This document shows positions 46,208 through 55,464 of a stretch of 64,000 bases of DNA, one piece after another. The notes under the pieces are model-generated. The model was not told the origin of the DNA. It did not search any database and saw nothing but the letters and a program-made list of their open reading frames with translations. Numbering within the stretch: position 1 is the stretch's first letter; each line of letters opens with the position of its first letter. Origin of the DNA: DATFVA01 sp963721075 (GTDB taxonomy: Bacteria > Bacteroidota > Ignavibacteria > Ignavibacteriales > Ignavibacteriaceae). The DNA lies in assembly GCA_963721075.1 (NCBI GenBank), contig CAVRHV010000015.1, forward strand, positions 36,136 to 100,135, written 5' to 3'. The position numbers and the translations under genes were made by a program.

Positions 46208-47158
46208 ATGACGGCAGAAGATCTAATAAGAGAATTAGGAGAATTGGGAATGGCTACCCGATTAAAGCGGTTGGGAGACAGGCTTTCTCAGGATGTAGCC
46301 AGGATATATAAAAACCGACATCTTGATTTTGAGCCTAAATGGTTCACAACCATGTATGCGCTCTATAAAAATGAATCAATGAGCATCCAGTCCCTGGCTC
46401 AATCCTTAGGATTTACGCACCCTGCAATTATTCAATTCGTAAACCAGATGAAGAAAAAGCACCTGGTTGAAGCCCGGCCGGGAGAGGATAAACGGGTAAA
46501 TCTCATTTCCCTGACCCCTTTAGGCCGGGAAACATTTGAATCTATCAGGCCATTGCTGACTGATATCGAAGAAGCTACTTCTGAAGTTATCAATTCTACT
46601 GGTCTCGATATGCTGCTTCTGCTGGACAGGATTGAAGAAACCCTTGACCAAAAAAGCATCTATGACAGAATATCCGAAAGAATAAAGGAAAGGGAATTAA
46701 AAGAAGTTAGAATTGTCAGCTTCGAAAATAAATATAAAGAAGATTTCAAAAGATTAAACGAGGAATGGCTGAAGAAATATTTTTCAATAGAGCCGGAAGA
46801 TGAGAAAATATTATCCTCCCCGGAGGACATAATTAAAAACGGCGGAGAGATTTTCTTTGCGTTGTATGAAAATCAGGTGGCGGGAACATGTGCAGCAATA
46901 AAATTAGATAAGAAGACATTTGAACTCGCGAAGATGGGGGTCACTGAAAAATATCAGGGAAAACAAATCGGGAAAAAACTTGCCCTAACGGTAATCGGTT
47001 TTGCTGTGGCCAGAAATGCAAAACAAATAGTTCTGGAAACCAGTAACAAACTAAGTGCGGCTATGAGTCTATATAAAAAACTGGGGTTTGAGCAGATACC
47101 CAATGATCACCCGGAAAAGTATCAGCGCTGCACAATTAAAATGAAACTTGAGGTCTGA
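46208..47158 (+). CDS. MarR-type HTH regulator fused to GNAT acetyltransferase
   Basis: The protein has 316 residues. Residues 1-150 are MarR-like: FTTMYALYKNESMSIQSLAQSLGFTHPAIIQFVNQMKK (winged helix), EARPGEDKRVNLISLTPLGR. Residues 165-316 are a GNAT domain with the acetyl-CoA loop MGVTEKYQGKQIGKKLALTV and ETSNKLSAAMSLYKKLGFE. Such MarR-GNAT fusions are known regulators whose effectors are mostly unknown. A palindrome overlaps the promoter region. No ribosome site is obvious, suggesting a nearly leaderless message. Confidence 0.9.
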   Translation: MTAEDLIRELGELGMATRLKRLGDRLSQDVARIYKNRHLDFEPKWFTTMYALYKNESMSIQSLAQSLGFTHPAIIQFVNQMKKKHLVEARPGEDKRVNLISLTPLGRETFESIRPLLTDIEEATSEVINSTGLDMLLLLDRIEETLDQKSIYDRISERIKERELKEVRIVSFENKYKEDFKRLNEEWLKKYFSIEPEDEKILSSPEDIIKNGGEIFFALYENQVAGTCAAIKLDKKTFELAKMGVTEKYQGKQIGKKLALTVIGFAVARNAKQIVLETSNKLSAAMSLYKKLGFEQIPNDHPEKYQRCTIKMKLEV

Positions 47159-47170
47159 GAGAAGCAGCAT

Positions 47171-48322
47171 ATGAAATATTTATTTGTTCTTCTTCTGCTG
47201 TGTTTAAGTTCTGAGATAATTCTCCCGCAGAATTCGCAGAACATACCCGATTATTTTTATAAAAGACTTGAAGGGAAAATCAACGATACCCTTAATATTC
47301 AGATGAATCTTACACGAATGGATTCTGTACTGGACGGCAACTATTACTACAACAATATCGGCGAACCGATATACTTTCAGTACTTCAGCTATATAAGAGA
47401 TGACGGCAGTATCCATATTGAAGAAGAAGGCGGATACGATGAAGAGTATAATACGATAATAACGGGAATCTTCGACGGGAAATTTACTTCCCCCGGGGAA
47501 ATTGAGGGCAGCTGGATAAGTCCCGATTCCAGTGAAACCTACAGTTTTACGCTTAAAGAAGCCTATCCCGCCGGAAGTGCAAAATTTGACATTAAACATC
47601 TGGATAAGAACTATGGTGAATCAGATTATTCCGACTATGCCGCTTCGAGCGAATTAAGCTATCCGGGAATGATTGACTACCCGGATAAGAACGTACAGCA
47701 AAAAATAAATTCTTTCATCACTAATTTTTATGTTAACGGTTCGATGCAGGGGGATAATGGTTATTCGGATATTAATGACAGAATGGAATCTTTCATCGAA
47801 GATTACCGGACTGAAATCGAAGCAGACTCAGAAATATTCAAGGATTATAAACCGGTGTATGAAGATAATCAGTTTACCAGCATAGCTTTCAACTCTGATA
47901 ATATTCTCAGTCTCGAAATAAGTGAGTACATTTATACGGGAGTGGGCCACGGTAATTCATCTTTCTCACTATACAGTTTTAACCTTGAGAATGGTGAGCA
48001 AATAACTCTGAATGATATTTTTAAGGGAAACTATAAAGCGGTATTAAATAAAGTGGGAGAGAAAATATTCAGGGAACATTACCAGACAGATTCCACGCAA
48101 TCGCTTTACGACCAGGGATTTTTTGGATTTGAAAACGGCTTTGCCCTCAATAACAACTTCGATCTGTATAAGGGTGGTATTAAATTCCAGTTCAATCCTT
48201 ATGAGGCAGGTGCATATGTGCTTGGGGCACCCGAAGTGTTTATACCCTGGTCAGAGATCATGGATATCATCCGCGATGACAGCCCACCCGGAAGGATGCT
48301 CAAAAATTCTCAGTCAAGATAA
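47171..48322 (+). CDS. DUF3298/DUF4163 domain protein, secreted
   Basis: The 383-residue protein has a signal peptide (MKYLFVLLLLCLSSEIILPQ). The C-terminal part has DUF4163 (SDYAASSELSYPGMID, EISEYIYTGVGHGN) and DUF3298 (SFNLENGEQITLNDIF, then FQFNPYEAGAYVLGAPEVFIPW), as in RsiV and PdaC-type proteins that bind lysozyme or peptidoglycan-related ligands. The N-terminal region has YY and beta-rich repeats and no domain I know. It starts 12 bp after the MarR-GNAT gene. A minus-strand small ORF overlaps its last codons. Confidence 0.83.
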   Translation: MKYLFVLLLLCLSSEIILPQNSQNIPDYFYKRLEGKINDTLNIQMNLTRMDSVLDGNYYYNNIGEPIYFQYFSYIRDDGSIHIEEEGGYDEEYNTIITGIFDGKFTSPGEIEGSWISPDSSETYSFTLKEAYPAGSAKFDIKHLDKNYGESDYSDYAASSELSYPGMIDYPDKNVQQKINSFITNFYVNGSMQGDNGYSDINDRMESFIEDYRTEIEADSEIFKDYKPVYEDNQFTSIAFNSDNILSLEISEYIYTGVGHGNSSFSLYSFNLENGEQITLNDIFKGNYKAVLNKVGEKIFREHYQTDSTQSLYDQGFFGFENGFALNNNFDLYKGGIKFQFNPYEAGAYVLGAPEVFIPWSEIMDIIRDDSPPGRMLKNSQSR

Positions 48323-48405
48323 AGATACAAATAGAGACTGAGAGCAAACATTATAATCACAGCGGAGATGAACATTACCAGGAATGAGTTAAAAAATAAT
48401 TCCAT
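48310..48405 (-). CDS. 31-residue single-helix membrane protein
   Basis: An ATG with a strong GTGGAGGA site 8 bases upstream opens 31 codons encoding MELFFNSFLVMFISAVIIMF followed by ALSLYLYLYLD. Nearly all residues form one hydrophobic helix with a short acidic end, which suits a small membrane protein. It overlaps the end of the convergent DUF3298 gene by 13 bases. It lies 56 bp downstream of the lysC-lysA-EVE genes on the same strand. It is too short for normal gene finders. The family is unknown to me. Confidence 0.5.
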   Translation of the reverse strand: MELFFNSFLVMFISAVIIMFALSLYLYLYLD

Positions 48406-48460
48406 AGTTAAATCCTCCACCCTTAATATGGCTTATTTCTCTAAATTTAGCAAGTAATTC

Positions 48461-48879
48461 TTATAATCCGGCATTCATCCTGGCAGCAATCAGCCTAAAA
48501 TCACTTTCGTTTATCTGAAAAAGCCCGAATCGGAATTTAAATCCCCAGGATTTTTTATTCTCGATAAATTCAAGTTCATCTATAATAGGACGAATAAGGG
48601 TCTCAGTACAATCAAAATATTCGGCTTTTCTGCGGAAGGGTTTGAATGTGTCGCTCAATGATACCTGAAAAATATTATCGTCCATAACTCTTGCAATTGC
48701 GGTAAAGGACTGCAAAGGCTCCCCGTGGGCCAAAGAGGTTTTAGGAGAATAAAATAATATAAAATCATCTTTATGCAGTTTTTCAAGAGGTGCTCTTTTT
48801 CCGTGCCCTGCCTGAACTATACCATTCTGCCTTCCTATTTCAACATGATCCTTTGAAACGTATTTATGAAGTATTTCAT
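48461..48879 (-). CDS. EVE (PUA-like) domain protein; N-terminal frameshift
   Basis: The body matches the EVE domain: VSKDHVEIGRQNGIVQAGHG, APLEKLHKDDFILFYSPKT, GEPLQSFTAIARV, CTETLIRPIIDEL and SWGFKFRFGLFQI. The proper start, MKYFIN, is at the ATG three bases after the lysA stop (TAAATG), but that frame leaves the domain after about six codons. One missing base near 48855-48862 would restore a 139-residue protein. EVE domains bind modified bases, for example 5-methylcytosine derivatives in DNA or RNA. The overlap-type spacing puts it in the lysC-lysA operon, whose relation to EVE function is unclear. Confidence 0.78.
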
Positions 48880-50034
48880 TTAAATCTCATCAGAATAAAT
48901 TGATTTCGGAAGTTCTCTCAGGTTATATTGAGATGCCATAACTTCCCCGTAAGCTCCGGTAGTTCTTATAGCGAAAACATCATTTCTTTTGGTTTCGGGC
49001 AGCATCAACGATTTTCCGAATGTATCCGATGATTCACAAATGGGGCCAACCACATCGTATTTCTTTTTCTTTCCCTTCGAGGTCAGATTTTCAACTTTAT
49101 GATAAGCCTGGTAGAGTGCAGGCCTTATCAGATCGGTCATACCGGCATCAAGGATAATAAAATCAGTATTTACACCGTCTTTTACGTAAAGCACCTTTGA
49201 GATTAAGCTTCCGCACTGAGCTGCGATCGCCCGGCCGAGCTCGAAATGAAGTTTTTGACCGGGTCTTAAATCAAGGATATCATTGAAAATTGCAAAGAAT
49301 GATTTGAAATCATTTATCGGGAACTCATCGGGCTGCTCATAATTTACCCCCAGTCCCCCGCCCACATTCAAATGCCCGAATTCCAAATTATGTTTTGCAA
49401 ACCAATCCTGAATTTCATTTACGTGAAGGCACAAACTTCTAAATACCTCCAGATCCGTAATTTGCGAACCAATATGAAAGTGAAGTCCTATCAGGTTTAT
49501 ATTCTTTAATTTTTTTATGGCATTAGTAATTTTTTCGAGTTCCCAGCGGTTAATACCGAATTTATTTTCCTCCAGTCCCGTTGTTATATAATGATGAGTT
49601 TTCGGATCAATATTCGGATTTATTCTTAATGCGATATCTGCTTTTTTATTTCTCTCAGCGGCCAGGTCATTTATTACCTCCATTTCCTGCAGCGACTCAC
49701 AGTTAAAACAGAAGATATCATTTTCAAGTCCGGTGATTATCTCATCATCCGATTTGCCCACTCCGGCAAAGACAATTCGGTCGTGAGGAAATCCGGTTTC
49801 AAGTGATCTTATAATTTCATTGCCGCTCACACAGTCAGACCCGAAACCATACTCGTTAATTATCTTCAGTATTTTATGATTTGCGTTTGCCTTTACTGCG
49901 TAATGAACTTCGTAACCGTATTTATCGCTCTCTTTTCTTAAAGACTCCAGGGTCTTCCTCAACAGATCAACATCATAGTAATAGAACGGAGTCTTTATTT
50001 CCCTGAACTTATTTACAAGTGTCTGATCAAACAT
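48880..50034 (-). CDS. lysA: Diaminopimelate decarboxylase
   Basis: The 384-residue PLP enzyme has HYAVKANANHKIL with the cofactor Lys at 48, GFGSDCVSGNEI, LHFHIGSQITDL, LNVGGGLGVNY, the partner-subunit motif GPICESSDTFG near 330 and TGAYGEVMASQYN. It makes lysine from meso-diaminopimelate. Its ATG is two bases after the lysC stop, showing coupling. Confidence 0.95.
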   Translation of the reverse strand: MFDQTLVNKFREIKTPFYYYDVDLLRKTLESLRKESDKYGYEVHYAVKANANHKILKIINEYGFGSDCVSGNEIIRSLETGFPHDRIVFAGVGKSDDEIITGLENDIFCFNCESLQEMEVINDLAAERNKKADIALRINPNIDPKTHHYITTGLEENKFGINRWELEKITNAIKKLKNINLIGLHFHIGSQITDLEVFRSLCLHVNEIQDWFAKHNLEFGHLNVGGGLGVNYEQPDEFPINDFKSFFAIFNDILDLRPGQKLHFELGRAIAAQCGSLISKVLYVKDGVNTDFIILDAGMTDLIRPALYQAYHKVENLTSKGKKKKYDVVGPICESSDTFGKSLMLPETKRNDVFAIRTTGAYGEVMASQYNLRELPKSIYSDEI

Positions 50035-50036
50035 GG

Positions 50037-51353
50037 TTAATCCGCAAACAGGTTTGTATGCAGCGACTGAAGCACCTCTTTTTTATCGCCGGACTTTATC
50101 AATAGCGAAATACTGTGCCTGCTTCCGCCGTATGAAATCATCCTGACAGAAATATGTTTCAGTGCTTCAAATATTTTACTTATATGTCCTTTCTGCTCCA
50201 CTATCGTATTTCCAACCAGGCACACAATAGTATTATTTTCAAAGACTTCAACTGAGCCGTATATCTTAAGTTCTTCAGTTATTTTATCAAGGTAAGTCGT
50301 ATCATCGATTGTAAGCGAAACAGAGACCTCCGAAGTTGAAATCATATCAATGGGAGTTTTATACCTCTCAAATACTTCAAAAATCTTTCTCAGAAAACCA
50401 TAAGCCATGAGCATCCTGCCCGATTTAATTTTTACAGAGGTAATTCCGTCCTTGGCAGCAATGGCCTTTATACCTTCGCCCGAAGTTTCTGATGAAATCA
50501 GTGTTCCTTCATCTTCCGGCTGCATTGTATTTTTTAATCTCACAGGTATTCCCTTCTGCTGAGCAGGAAGAATACTTGAGGGATGGAGTATCTTTGCTCC
50601 GAAATAGGCCAGTTCTGCTGCTTCATCAAAAGTAAGGCTGTATACTGGTTTCGTATTGGGGACAATGCGAGGATCATTATTGTGCATACCGCTTATGTCC
50701 GTCCATATCTGTATTTCGTCTGCGTCTGCAGCCGCACCAATCAGGGAAGCCGAATAATCGCTTCCTCCTCTCTTTAGATTGTCAACCTCTCCGTACAGAT
50801 TACGGCATATATAACCCTGGGTTATGAAAAGATTATCCTGAGGATATTTAGATAACTCCCTCTCAAGGTTTTCCTTTATATAGAAATTATCAGGCTCCTG
50901 GTTAGTATCGATCCTCATAAAATTTAAAGCGGGAAGCAGGACTGACTTTATTTCATTTTCCTCAAGGTAAAACTGAAACAAAGCAGTTGATATCAGTTCT
51001 CCCTGTGCAAGTACGGCACGTTCCTCGAATCGGGTAAAGATATCTTGTGTGAAAGAACGGATATATTCAAAGTGAGACGATATTAATTCCCCCGCATTAT
51101 CCAGATATTCTTTCGAAGAGAAAAGTTCTCTGATAACACCGTTATACACATCCCGGAGATCATTTATACACTGCACAGCTTTATCATTTTCTTTAGCGTA
51201 GAGATAATCTGTAATCTCCACAAGTTTATTAGTGGTTCCTGCCATAGCCGAAAGAACAATAATTTGTTTATCATTTCCTGAAATGAGAGCAGCAACCTCT
51301 TTCATACGCTGCGCTGAACCTACAGATGTACCTCCGAACTTAAGTACTTTCAT
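50037..51353 (-). CDS. lysC: Aspartate kinase
   Basis: The 438-residue protein has the kinase start MKVLKFGGTSVGSAQRM, QIIVLSAMAGTTNKLVEI, GGSDYSASLIGAAADADEIQ and WTDISGMHNNDPRIV. The C-terminal tandem ACT domains (MLMAYGFLRKIFEVFERY, TIVCLVGNTIVEQKGHISK) suit lysine or threonine feedback control. It is monofunctional, with no homoserine dehydrogenase part. It leads the lysC-lysA operon. No lysine riboswitch was found in the upstream 140 bp. Confidence 0.95.
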   Translation of the reverse strand: MKVLKFGGTSVGSAQRMKEVAALISGNDKQIIVLSAMAGTTNKLVEITDYLYAKENDKAVQCINDLRDVYNGVIRELFSSKEYLDNAGELISSHFEYIRSFTQDIFTRFEERAVLAQGELISTALFQFYLEENEIKSVLLPALNFMRIDTNQEPDNFYIKENLERELSKYPQDNLFITQGYICRNLYGEVDNLKRGGSDYSASLIGAAADADEIQIWTDISGMHNNDPRIVPNTKPVYSLTFDEAAELAYFGAKILHPSSILPAQQKGIPVRLKNTMQPEDEGTLISSETSGEGIKAIAAKDGITSVKIKSGRMLMAYGFLRKIFEVFERYKTPIDMISTSEVSVSLTIDDTTYLDKITEELKIYGSVEVFENNTIVCLVGNTIVEQKGHISKIFEALKHISVRMISYGGSRHSISLLIKSGDKKEVLQSLHTNLFAD

Positions 51354-51496
51354 CTTTCTTCGCTCTGTTAAATAATTTGGGAATCGTCGCCCGAATATAA
51401 GAATTAAAAATAAAAATGCAGATGAAATTATTTACTTAATGTGATTGATTAAATTATAATAAAGTATAAGTTTTACATTATTTATTTGCGGACAAT

Positions 51497-51580
51497 ATGA
51501 ACAAACAAAATATCGAAACAGTTAAAAAACTCTACGATGCTTTCGGGACGCAAAGTTTTGACTGTTTAATACATATTTAA
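51497..51580 (+). pseudogene. N-terminal fragment of a SnoaL-like/NTF2-like protein
   Basis: A 27-codon frame starts MNKQNIETVKKLYDAFGTQS, the typical first helix of SnoaL-like proteins (about 120-140 residues), then changes into an unrelated FDCLIHI and stops. Nothing in the following 44 bp resembles the rest of the fold in any forward frame. It looks like the stub left by a deletion next to the envelope genes. Confidence 0.45.
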
Positions 51581-51624
51581 AAGACTATTTTAATTCGCGT
51601 TTTTGTTTAATTCTGTAATGTTGA

Positions 51625-52200
51625 ATGATTAAATACTTCTTCATACTTATCATAAGCTTATCTGTTTTTTCAAACTTAGTACCCGCACAAAGCTGTGAAA
51701 ACGGAGCCTTTGGAGCACCCGTATTAAAGCTTACAAAGATTGCAGGAAGCACCGGGATTATTGCAGGCGGAAGAGCCGGCTGGATAATAAACAAAAGATT
51801 TGTGCTTGGTGCAGGATATTATATTCTGGCAAATGATGTCAGCTCAGACTATCTGGTGCAGCCCGATAATCAGAACCTGCTGATCGATTTTAATTACGGT
51901 GGACTGGAATTCGAATACCTGATCCTTTATGAAAGCACTTATAATTTTAGCATAAGCATGCTTTTCGGAAGCGGGGGACTAAATTTTTACCTGAAGGATA
52001 AAAACACAAAGTTCTCTAATCGTAATCTACTGGTATGGGAACCTCAGCTCAGTTTTGAACTAAAGATTAATGACTGGCTTCATGCAGATGCAGGGATAAG
52101 CTACAGAATGATATCGTCATACCTTGACGTTTACGATGTCACGCGGGAAGATTTACAGGGAATAACAGGTACATTAACTTTTAAGCTGGGCGAATATTGA
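51625..52200 (+). CDS. Putative outer-membrane beta-barrel protein
   Basis: The 191-residue protein has a signal peptide (MIKYFFILIISLSVFSNLVP, cleavage near PAQS). The mature part is strand-rich with Gly/aromatic alternation: GRAGWIINKRFVLGAGYYIL, FNYGGLEFEYLILY, SMLFGSGGLNFYL, GISYRMISSYLDVYD and a terminal GTLTFKLGEY. No known family beyond small outer-membrane barrels. The stop overlaps the TTG start of the next gene, so the two are probably co-expressed. Confidence 0.68.
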   Translation: MIKYFFILIISLSVFSNLVPAQSCENGAFGAPVLKLTKIAGSTGIIAGGRAGWIINKRFVLGAGYYILANDVSSDYLVQPDNQNLLIDFNYGGLEFEYLILYESTYNFSISMLFGSGGLNFYLKDKNTKFSNRNLLVWEPQLSFELKINDWLHADAGISYRMISSYLDVYDVTREDLQGITGTLTFKLGEY

Positions 52201-53255
52201 GACCAACACAAACCAGACAATATAAAAGAAGAATATTCTTAATTGGTAATTTTCTGCTCATCATTCAGATGCTTTTTCCAGCTATAAGCTTTGGGCAGAA
52301 TTCAGACACCCTTTCTGACAGTACATCGACTACCCCTTCCCTATATCTTTCTGCCGAAAAATTTACCTATGCCGGCGAAAGAAGATATACACTTGACGGC
52401 CTGCTTCCCAATGCCGAGACAAATATAAGGCCTGAAAGCGCGGCAATCCTTGGGGGAATATATCTGGGCACATTAACATGGCTTCACTTTCACCAGGCAA
52501 ATGCATGGTGGAGTAAAGACAGGGGAAGCTTTCATTTTGAAGAGGACTGGGTATATGCACTTCAGGTTGATAAGGCAGGACATTTTTACGGGGGATATCT
52601 GATTTCTTATTTACTTAGTGAAGGTTTGATCGCCTCAGGATTTTCCTGGGATGATGGGACGATTTGGGGAACCGCATTGGGAATAGCATACCAGACTTAT
52701 GTTGAAACAGAAGACGGCTTTGCTAAAAACTGGGGATTCAGTCCCTCTGACTGGTACGCAGATGCAGCCGGCTCGCTATTTTTTCTTGCTCAGCACTATG
52801 TGCCTGCTCTTCAGAACATTACCCCCAAATGGCAGTACATTCCTTCTGAATGGACCGGGAAACCAACCCTCAGCAGCAGACCAAGAACTTTCATAGATGA
52901 TTACAACAGCTCAACATTCTGGTGGTCCGTAAATGTGTATAATATCCTTCCTGAAAATATGAAAAAGTACTGGGTTCCATGGCTGGATATTTCTTTCGGT
53001 TACGGTGCCGATGCAATAGATGCAGCTCCAACCACAAACGGACCCCCCGATCAGCTTGCAACCCGCAGATATATGATAGGGCTGGATTACAATCTTGTAA
53101 AGCTTCTGCCCGAAGGCGGCTGGTTCTGGAACTGGTTCCGTCAGTCACTCAATTACATCAAATTCCCCTCCCCCGCCATAGAATTCAAGAATAACGTTAC
53201 CAGGTTCTACCTGATGTATCCATTCAGAATTTCAGTCGGCAGTCTCAGTTTCTAA
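52197..53255 (+). CDS. DUF2279-like envelope protein
   Basis: The 352-residue frame begins at a TTG overlapping the previous stop and has a signal-anchor (RRIFLIGNFLLIIQMLFPAI). The middle has QVDKAGHFYGGYLISYLLSE and ETEDGFAKNWGFSPSDWYAD, which resemble DUF2279 proteins (YfiM-like, DKxxH and ExxDG patterns). The C-terminal third (KYWVPWLDISFGYGAD, RYMIGLDYNLVKLLPEG, YLMYPFRISVGSLSF) looks like beta strands ending in an aromatic residue. An outer-membrane location is likely. Function unknown. Confidence 0.68.
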   Translation: MRPTQTRQYKRRIFLIGNFLLIIQMLFPAISFGQNSDTLSDSTSTTPSLYLSAEKFTYAGERRYTLDGLLPNAETNIRPESAAILGGIYLGTLTWLHFHQANAWWSKDRGSFHFEEDWVYALQVDKAGHFYGGYLISYLLSEGLIASGFSWDDGTIWGTALGIAYQTYVETEDGFAKNWGFSPSDWYADAAGSLFFLAQHYVPALQNITPKWQYIPSEWTGKPTLSSRPRTFIDDYNSSTFWWSVNVYNILPENMKKYWVPWLDISFGYGADAIDAAPTTNGPPDQLATRRYMIGLDYNLVKLLPEGGWFWNWFRQSLNYIKFPSPAIEFKNNVTRFYLMYPFRISVGSLSF

Positions 53256-53332
53256 AATCTTCAGACAGTGAAGCAGATATGAAGGAGCAGGGACTTACGG
53301 AGACGCAGATCAGATGCTCATTAAGCTGTGAA

Positions 53333-54811
53333 TTAGTTAGCAGCGACGGTCCTATCCATAGCCCAGTCCCTCATCGCTTCAATATTCTCGGCCATTATAA
53401 CTGAGAGGGGTTTTGTCTTTTTAATTTCATCTAGCAGTATTTCGGTAGTAAGCTGTTTATACCCCCCTATAACTGAATAAAAACCTGATACAATTACCTG
53501 TTCAATTTCCGATCCGGAAAAACCTTCACAGGCGATTGATATTTTATTCAGATCAAAGTTTTCAGGATTTAATTCTCTTTTCTTCAGATGGATAATTAAG
53601 ATTTCTTTTCTTATGTCATCGGACGGTAAGTCGACAAAAAATATTTCATCCATCCTCCCCTTTCTCATCAATTCCGGCGGAAGGTTCTGGATATCATTAG
53701 CCGTGGCAACAAGAAAGACATGTGTCTTCCTTTCAGCCATCCAGGTCAATATAGTACCGAGCACCCTTTTGGAAGTACCGCTGTCATTAGTTTCGGAAGC
53801 AAGTCCTTTTTCAATTTCATCTATCCACAAAACGCAGGGAGCCATCATATCTGCCATTTTTAAAGCTTCACGAGTTTTCCGTTCTGTTTCTCCATAATAC
53901 TTATTATAAAGCGTTCCGAAATCAAGCCGCAGCAGGGGGATTCCCCAGGTTCCTGCAACTGCTTTCGCAGCCAGACTCTTTCCGCTTCCCTGAACACCCA
54001 GCAGAAGAATGCCTTTGGGTGTATCGATCCCTTTACCTTTGCTGTCGCCTATAAACACTTTTTTTCTTTTATCAAGCCATTCTTTTAAATTCTTTAATCC
54101 CCCTACATCGGAAAATGTTGATGAGTCATGTTCATAATAAAGAACATTATCCTTATTCAGCAGAAAATACTTTGCTTTTGCTATTTCAGGAATGTCATCT
54201 TTTGTAATCGCATTGTCACGCAAAGCATTAAAGAAAATTCTCCTGATCTCCGAAAAAGAGAGTCCGTGAAGATTTTTTATGAATAGATCCAGTACAGCAT
54301 CATCAATACGAATTTCACGAACAGAGTTTTCCGTCTTCCATTTTTCAACCAGCTCCATCAGGTAGGCTTTTATATCATTATCCGACGGAAATGATAATTC
54401 AAAATTTGCAGATAAATGTTTTATCTCCTCCGGCAGTTCGATCTGAGTTGAAATGAAAAATATGGTATGATTCAATCTCTCGGAATTCAGAGCTATTTCT
54501 TTAATAAGTCTGACATTCCGATCATTTTTTAAATAAGGATGATAGTCTAATAGAATAAAAATGGCAGAGCTGTAGCTTTCAAAAATGGTATTTAGTACTT
54601 CAGTCGGCTCCAGTAAATTTGATCCGCTGATATTGCCCTTCCTGTCAAGCAAAGAAAATCCCCGAATCAGGTTCCAGCCGTAAACAGGTTTTCTTACTGA
54701 AGAAGCGAGACTAATAATTAACAGAACCGCTTGTTTTTCATCCCTGGTTTCAATTGTTATTAATGGTACGCGGGATTTAACCAGATGAAACAGATCTAAA
54801 AGATTATCCAT
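53333..54811 (-). CDS. AAA+ ATPase, Ycf46-like
   Basis: The 492-residue protein has an N-terminal degenerate nucleotide-binding region (LITIETRDEKQAVLLIISLA, FILLDYHPYLKND), then a winged part and a full AAA+ core: FSDVGGLKNLKEWLDKRK, Walker A LLLGVQGSGKSLAAKAVAG near 273, Walker B VLWIDEIEKGLA, VATANDIQNLPPELMRKGRMDE and the sensor-2 region FSGSEIEQV. This layout is that of Ycf46/ATPase proteins of cyanobacteria and plastids, linked to carbon stress in some species. The partner is unknown. It is convergent with the DUF2279-like gene. Confidence 0.88.
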   Translation of the reverse strand: MDNLLDLFHLVKSRVPLITIETRDEKQAVLLIISLASSVRKPVYGWNLIRGFSLLDRKGNISGSNLLEPTEVLNTIFESYSSAIFILLDYHPYLKNDRNVRLIKEIALNSERLNHTIFFISTQIELPEEIKHLSANFELSFPSDNDIKAYLMELVEKWKTENSVREIRIDDAVLDLFIKNLHGLSFSEIRRIFFNALRDNAITKDDIPEIAKAKYFLLNKDNVLYYEHDSSTFSDVGGLKNLKEWLDKRKKVFIGDSKGKGIDTPKGILLLGVQGSGKSLAAKAVAGTWGIPLLRLDFGTLYNKYYGETERKTREALKMADMMAPCVLWIDEIEKGLASETNDSGTSKRVLGTILTWMAERKTHVFLVATANDIQNLPPELMRKGRMDEIFFVDLPSDDIRKEILIIHLKKRELNPENFDLNKISIACEGFSGSEIEQVIVSGFYSVIGGYKQLTTEILLDEIKKTKPLSVIMAENIEAMRDWAMDRTVAAN

Positions 54812-54946
54812 TCTATTACCGAAAGATTTGCTACTTCCTTTTAACAGTAAACTTAAGGCAAATAGCTTAATCCGTCAATTGCGGGGAAGATATTATTTTA
54901 GGGCAGCCGCTTAATGCTAACCATTTCTAAGTCACTACAGCCCGGA

Positions 54947-55385
54947 CTAATTTCTTTTCGGATAGGTATAATTAATCATCCAGTGTACACCAAATTTATC
55001 GGTAAGCGCACCAAAATACGCCCCCCAGAAAGCATCCGCGTATAGGCATTACAACTTTACCGCCTTCGGATAACCCATTAAATAATTTATCTGCCTCTTC
55101 CTTACTTTCAGCTTCAAGTGAAAGATGGACATTATTTCCAAAGACGACATTAAAGCCCTGAGATTTCAAGGCATCGGTAGTCCCATCAGACCATGTTTCC
55201 TTCGCCAACAGGGAGAGCAACATGCATAATTTTGTTAGCATCTTCAGTACTCATTTTATCGGCCTCGGGAGTATCTGTAAACCTAAATATTCCTCCTGCA
55301 AAATCACCGCCAAATACGGATTTATAAAAACTAAAAGCTTCTTCAGTGTTTCCCGGAAATTTAAATAAGGGTTTAATTTTGCCAT
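54947..55385 (-). pseudogene. VOC/PhnB-like gene with several frameshifts
   Basis: Conserved pieces lie in different frames: MAKIKPLFKFPGNTEEAF and FGGDFAGGIFRFTDTP near the start, IMHVALPVGEGNMV, then TTDALKSQGFNVVFGNNVHL and KEEADKLFNGLSEGGKVVMP, and finally AFWGAYFGALTDKFGVHWMI and NYTYPKRN. Together they form a complete PhnB/3-demethylubiquinone methyltransferase-like VOC protein of about 146 residues. At least three shifts are needed (near GGTCTGATGGGA at about 55190-55203 and near ATACGCGGATG at about 55027-55042). More than one shift in so small a gene favours true decay or a poor local consensus. Confidence 0.65.
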
Positions 55386-55464
55386 AATTGAAATCCTTTC
55401 TTATAAATAATTACATAATATTTTCGTTAAAAAACTATTTTTATAATCACGTGCCTGTCTCACC

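Noticed and set aside
51354..51496. Lysine riboswitch upstream of lysC
   Set aside because: No structured conserved elements of the L-box can be recognised; the region is short and AT-rich.
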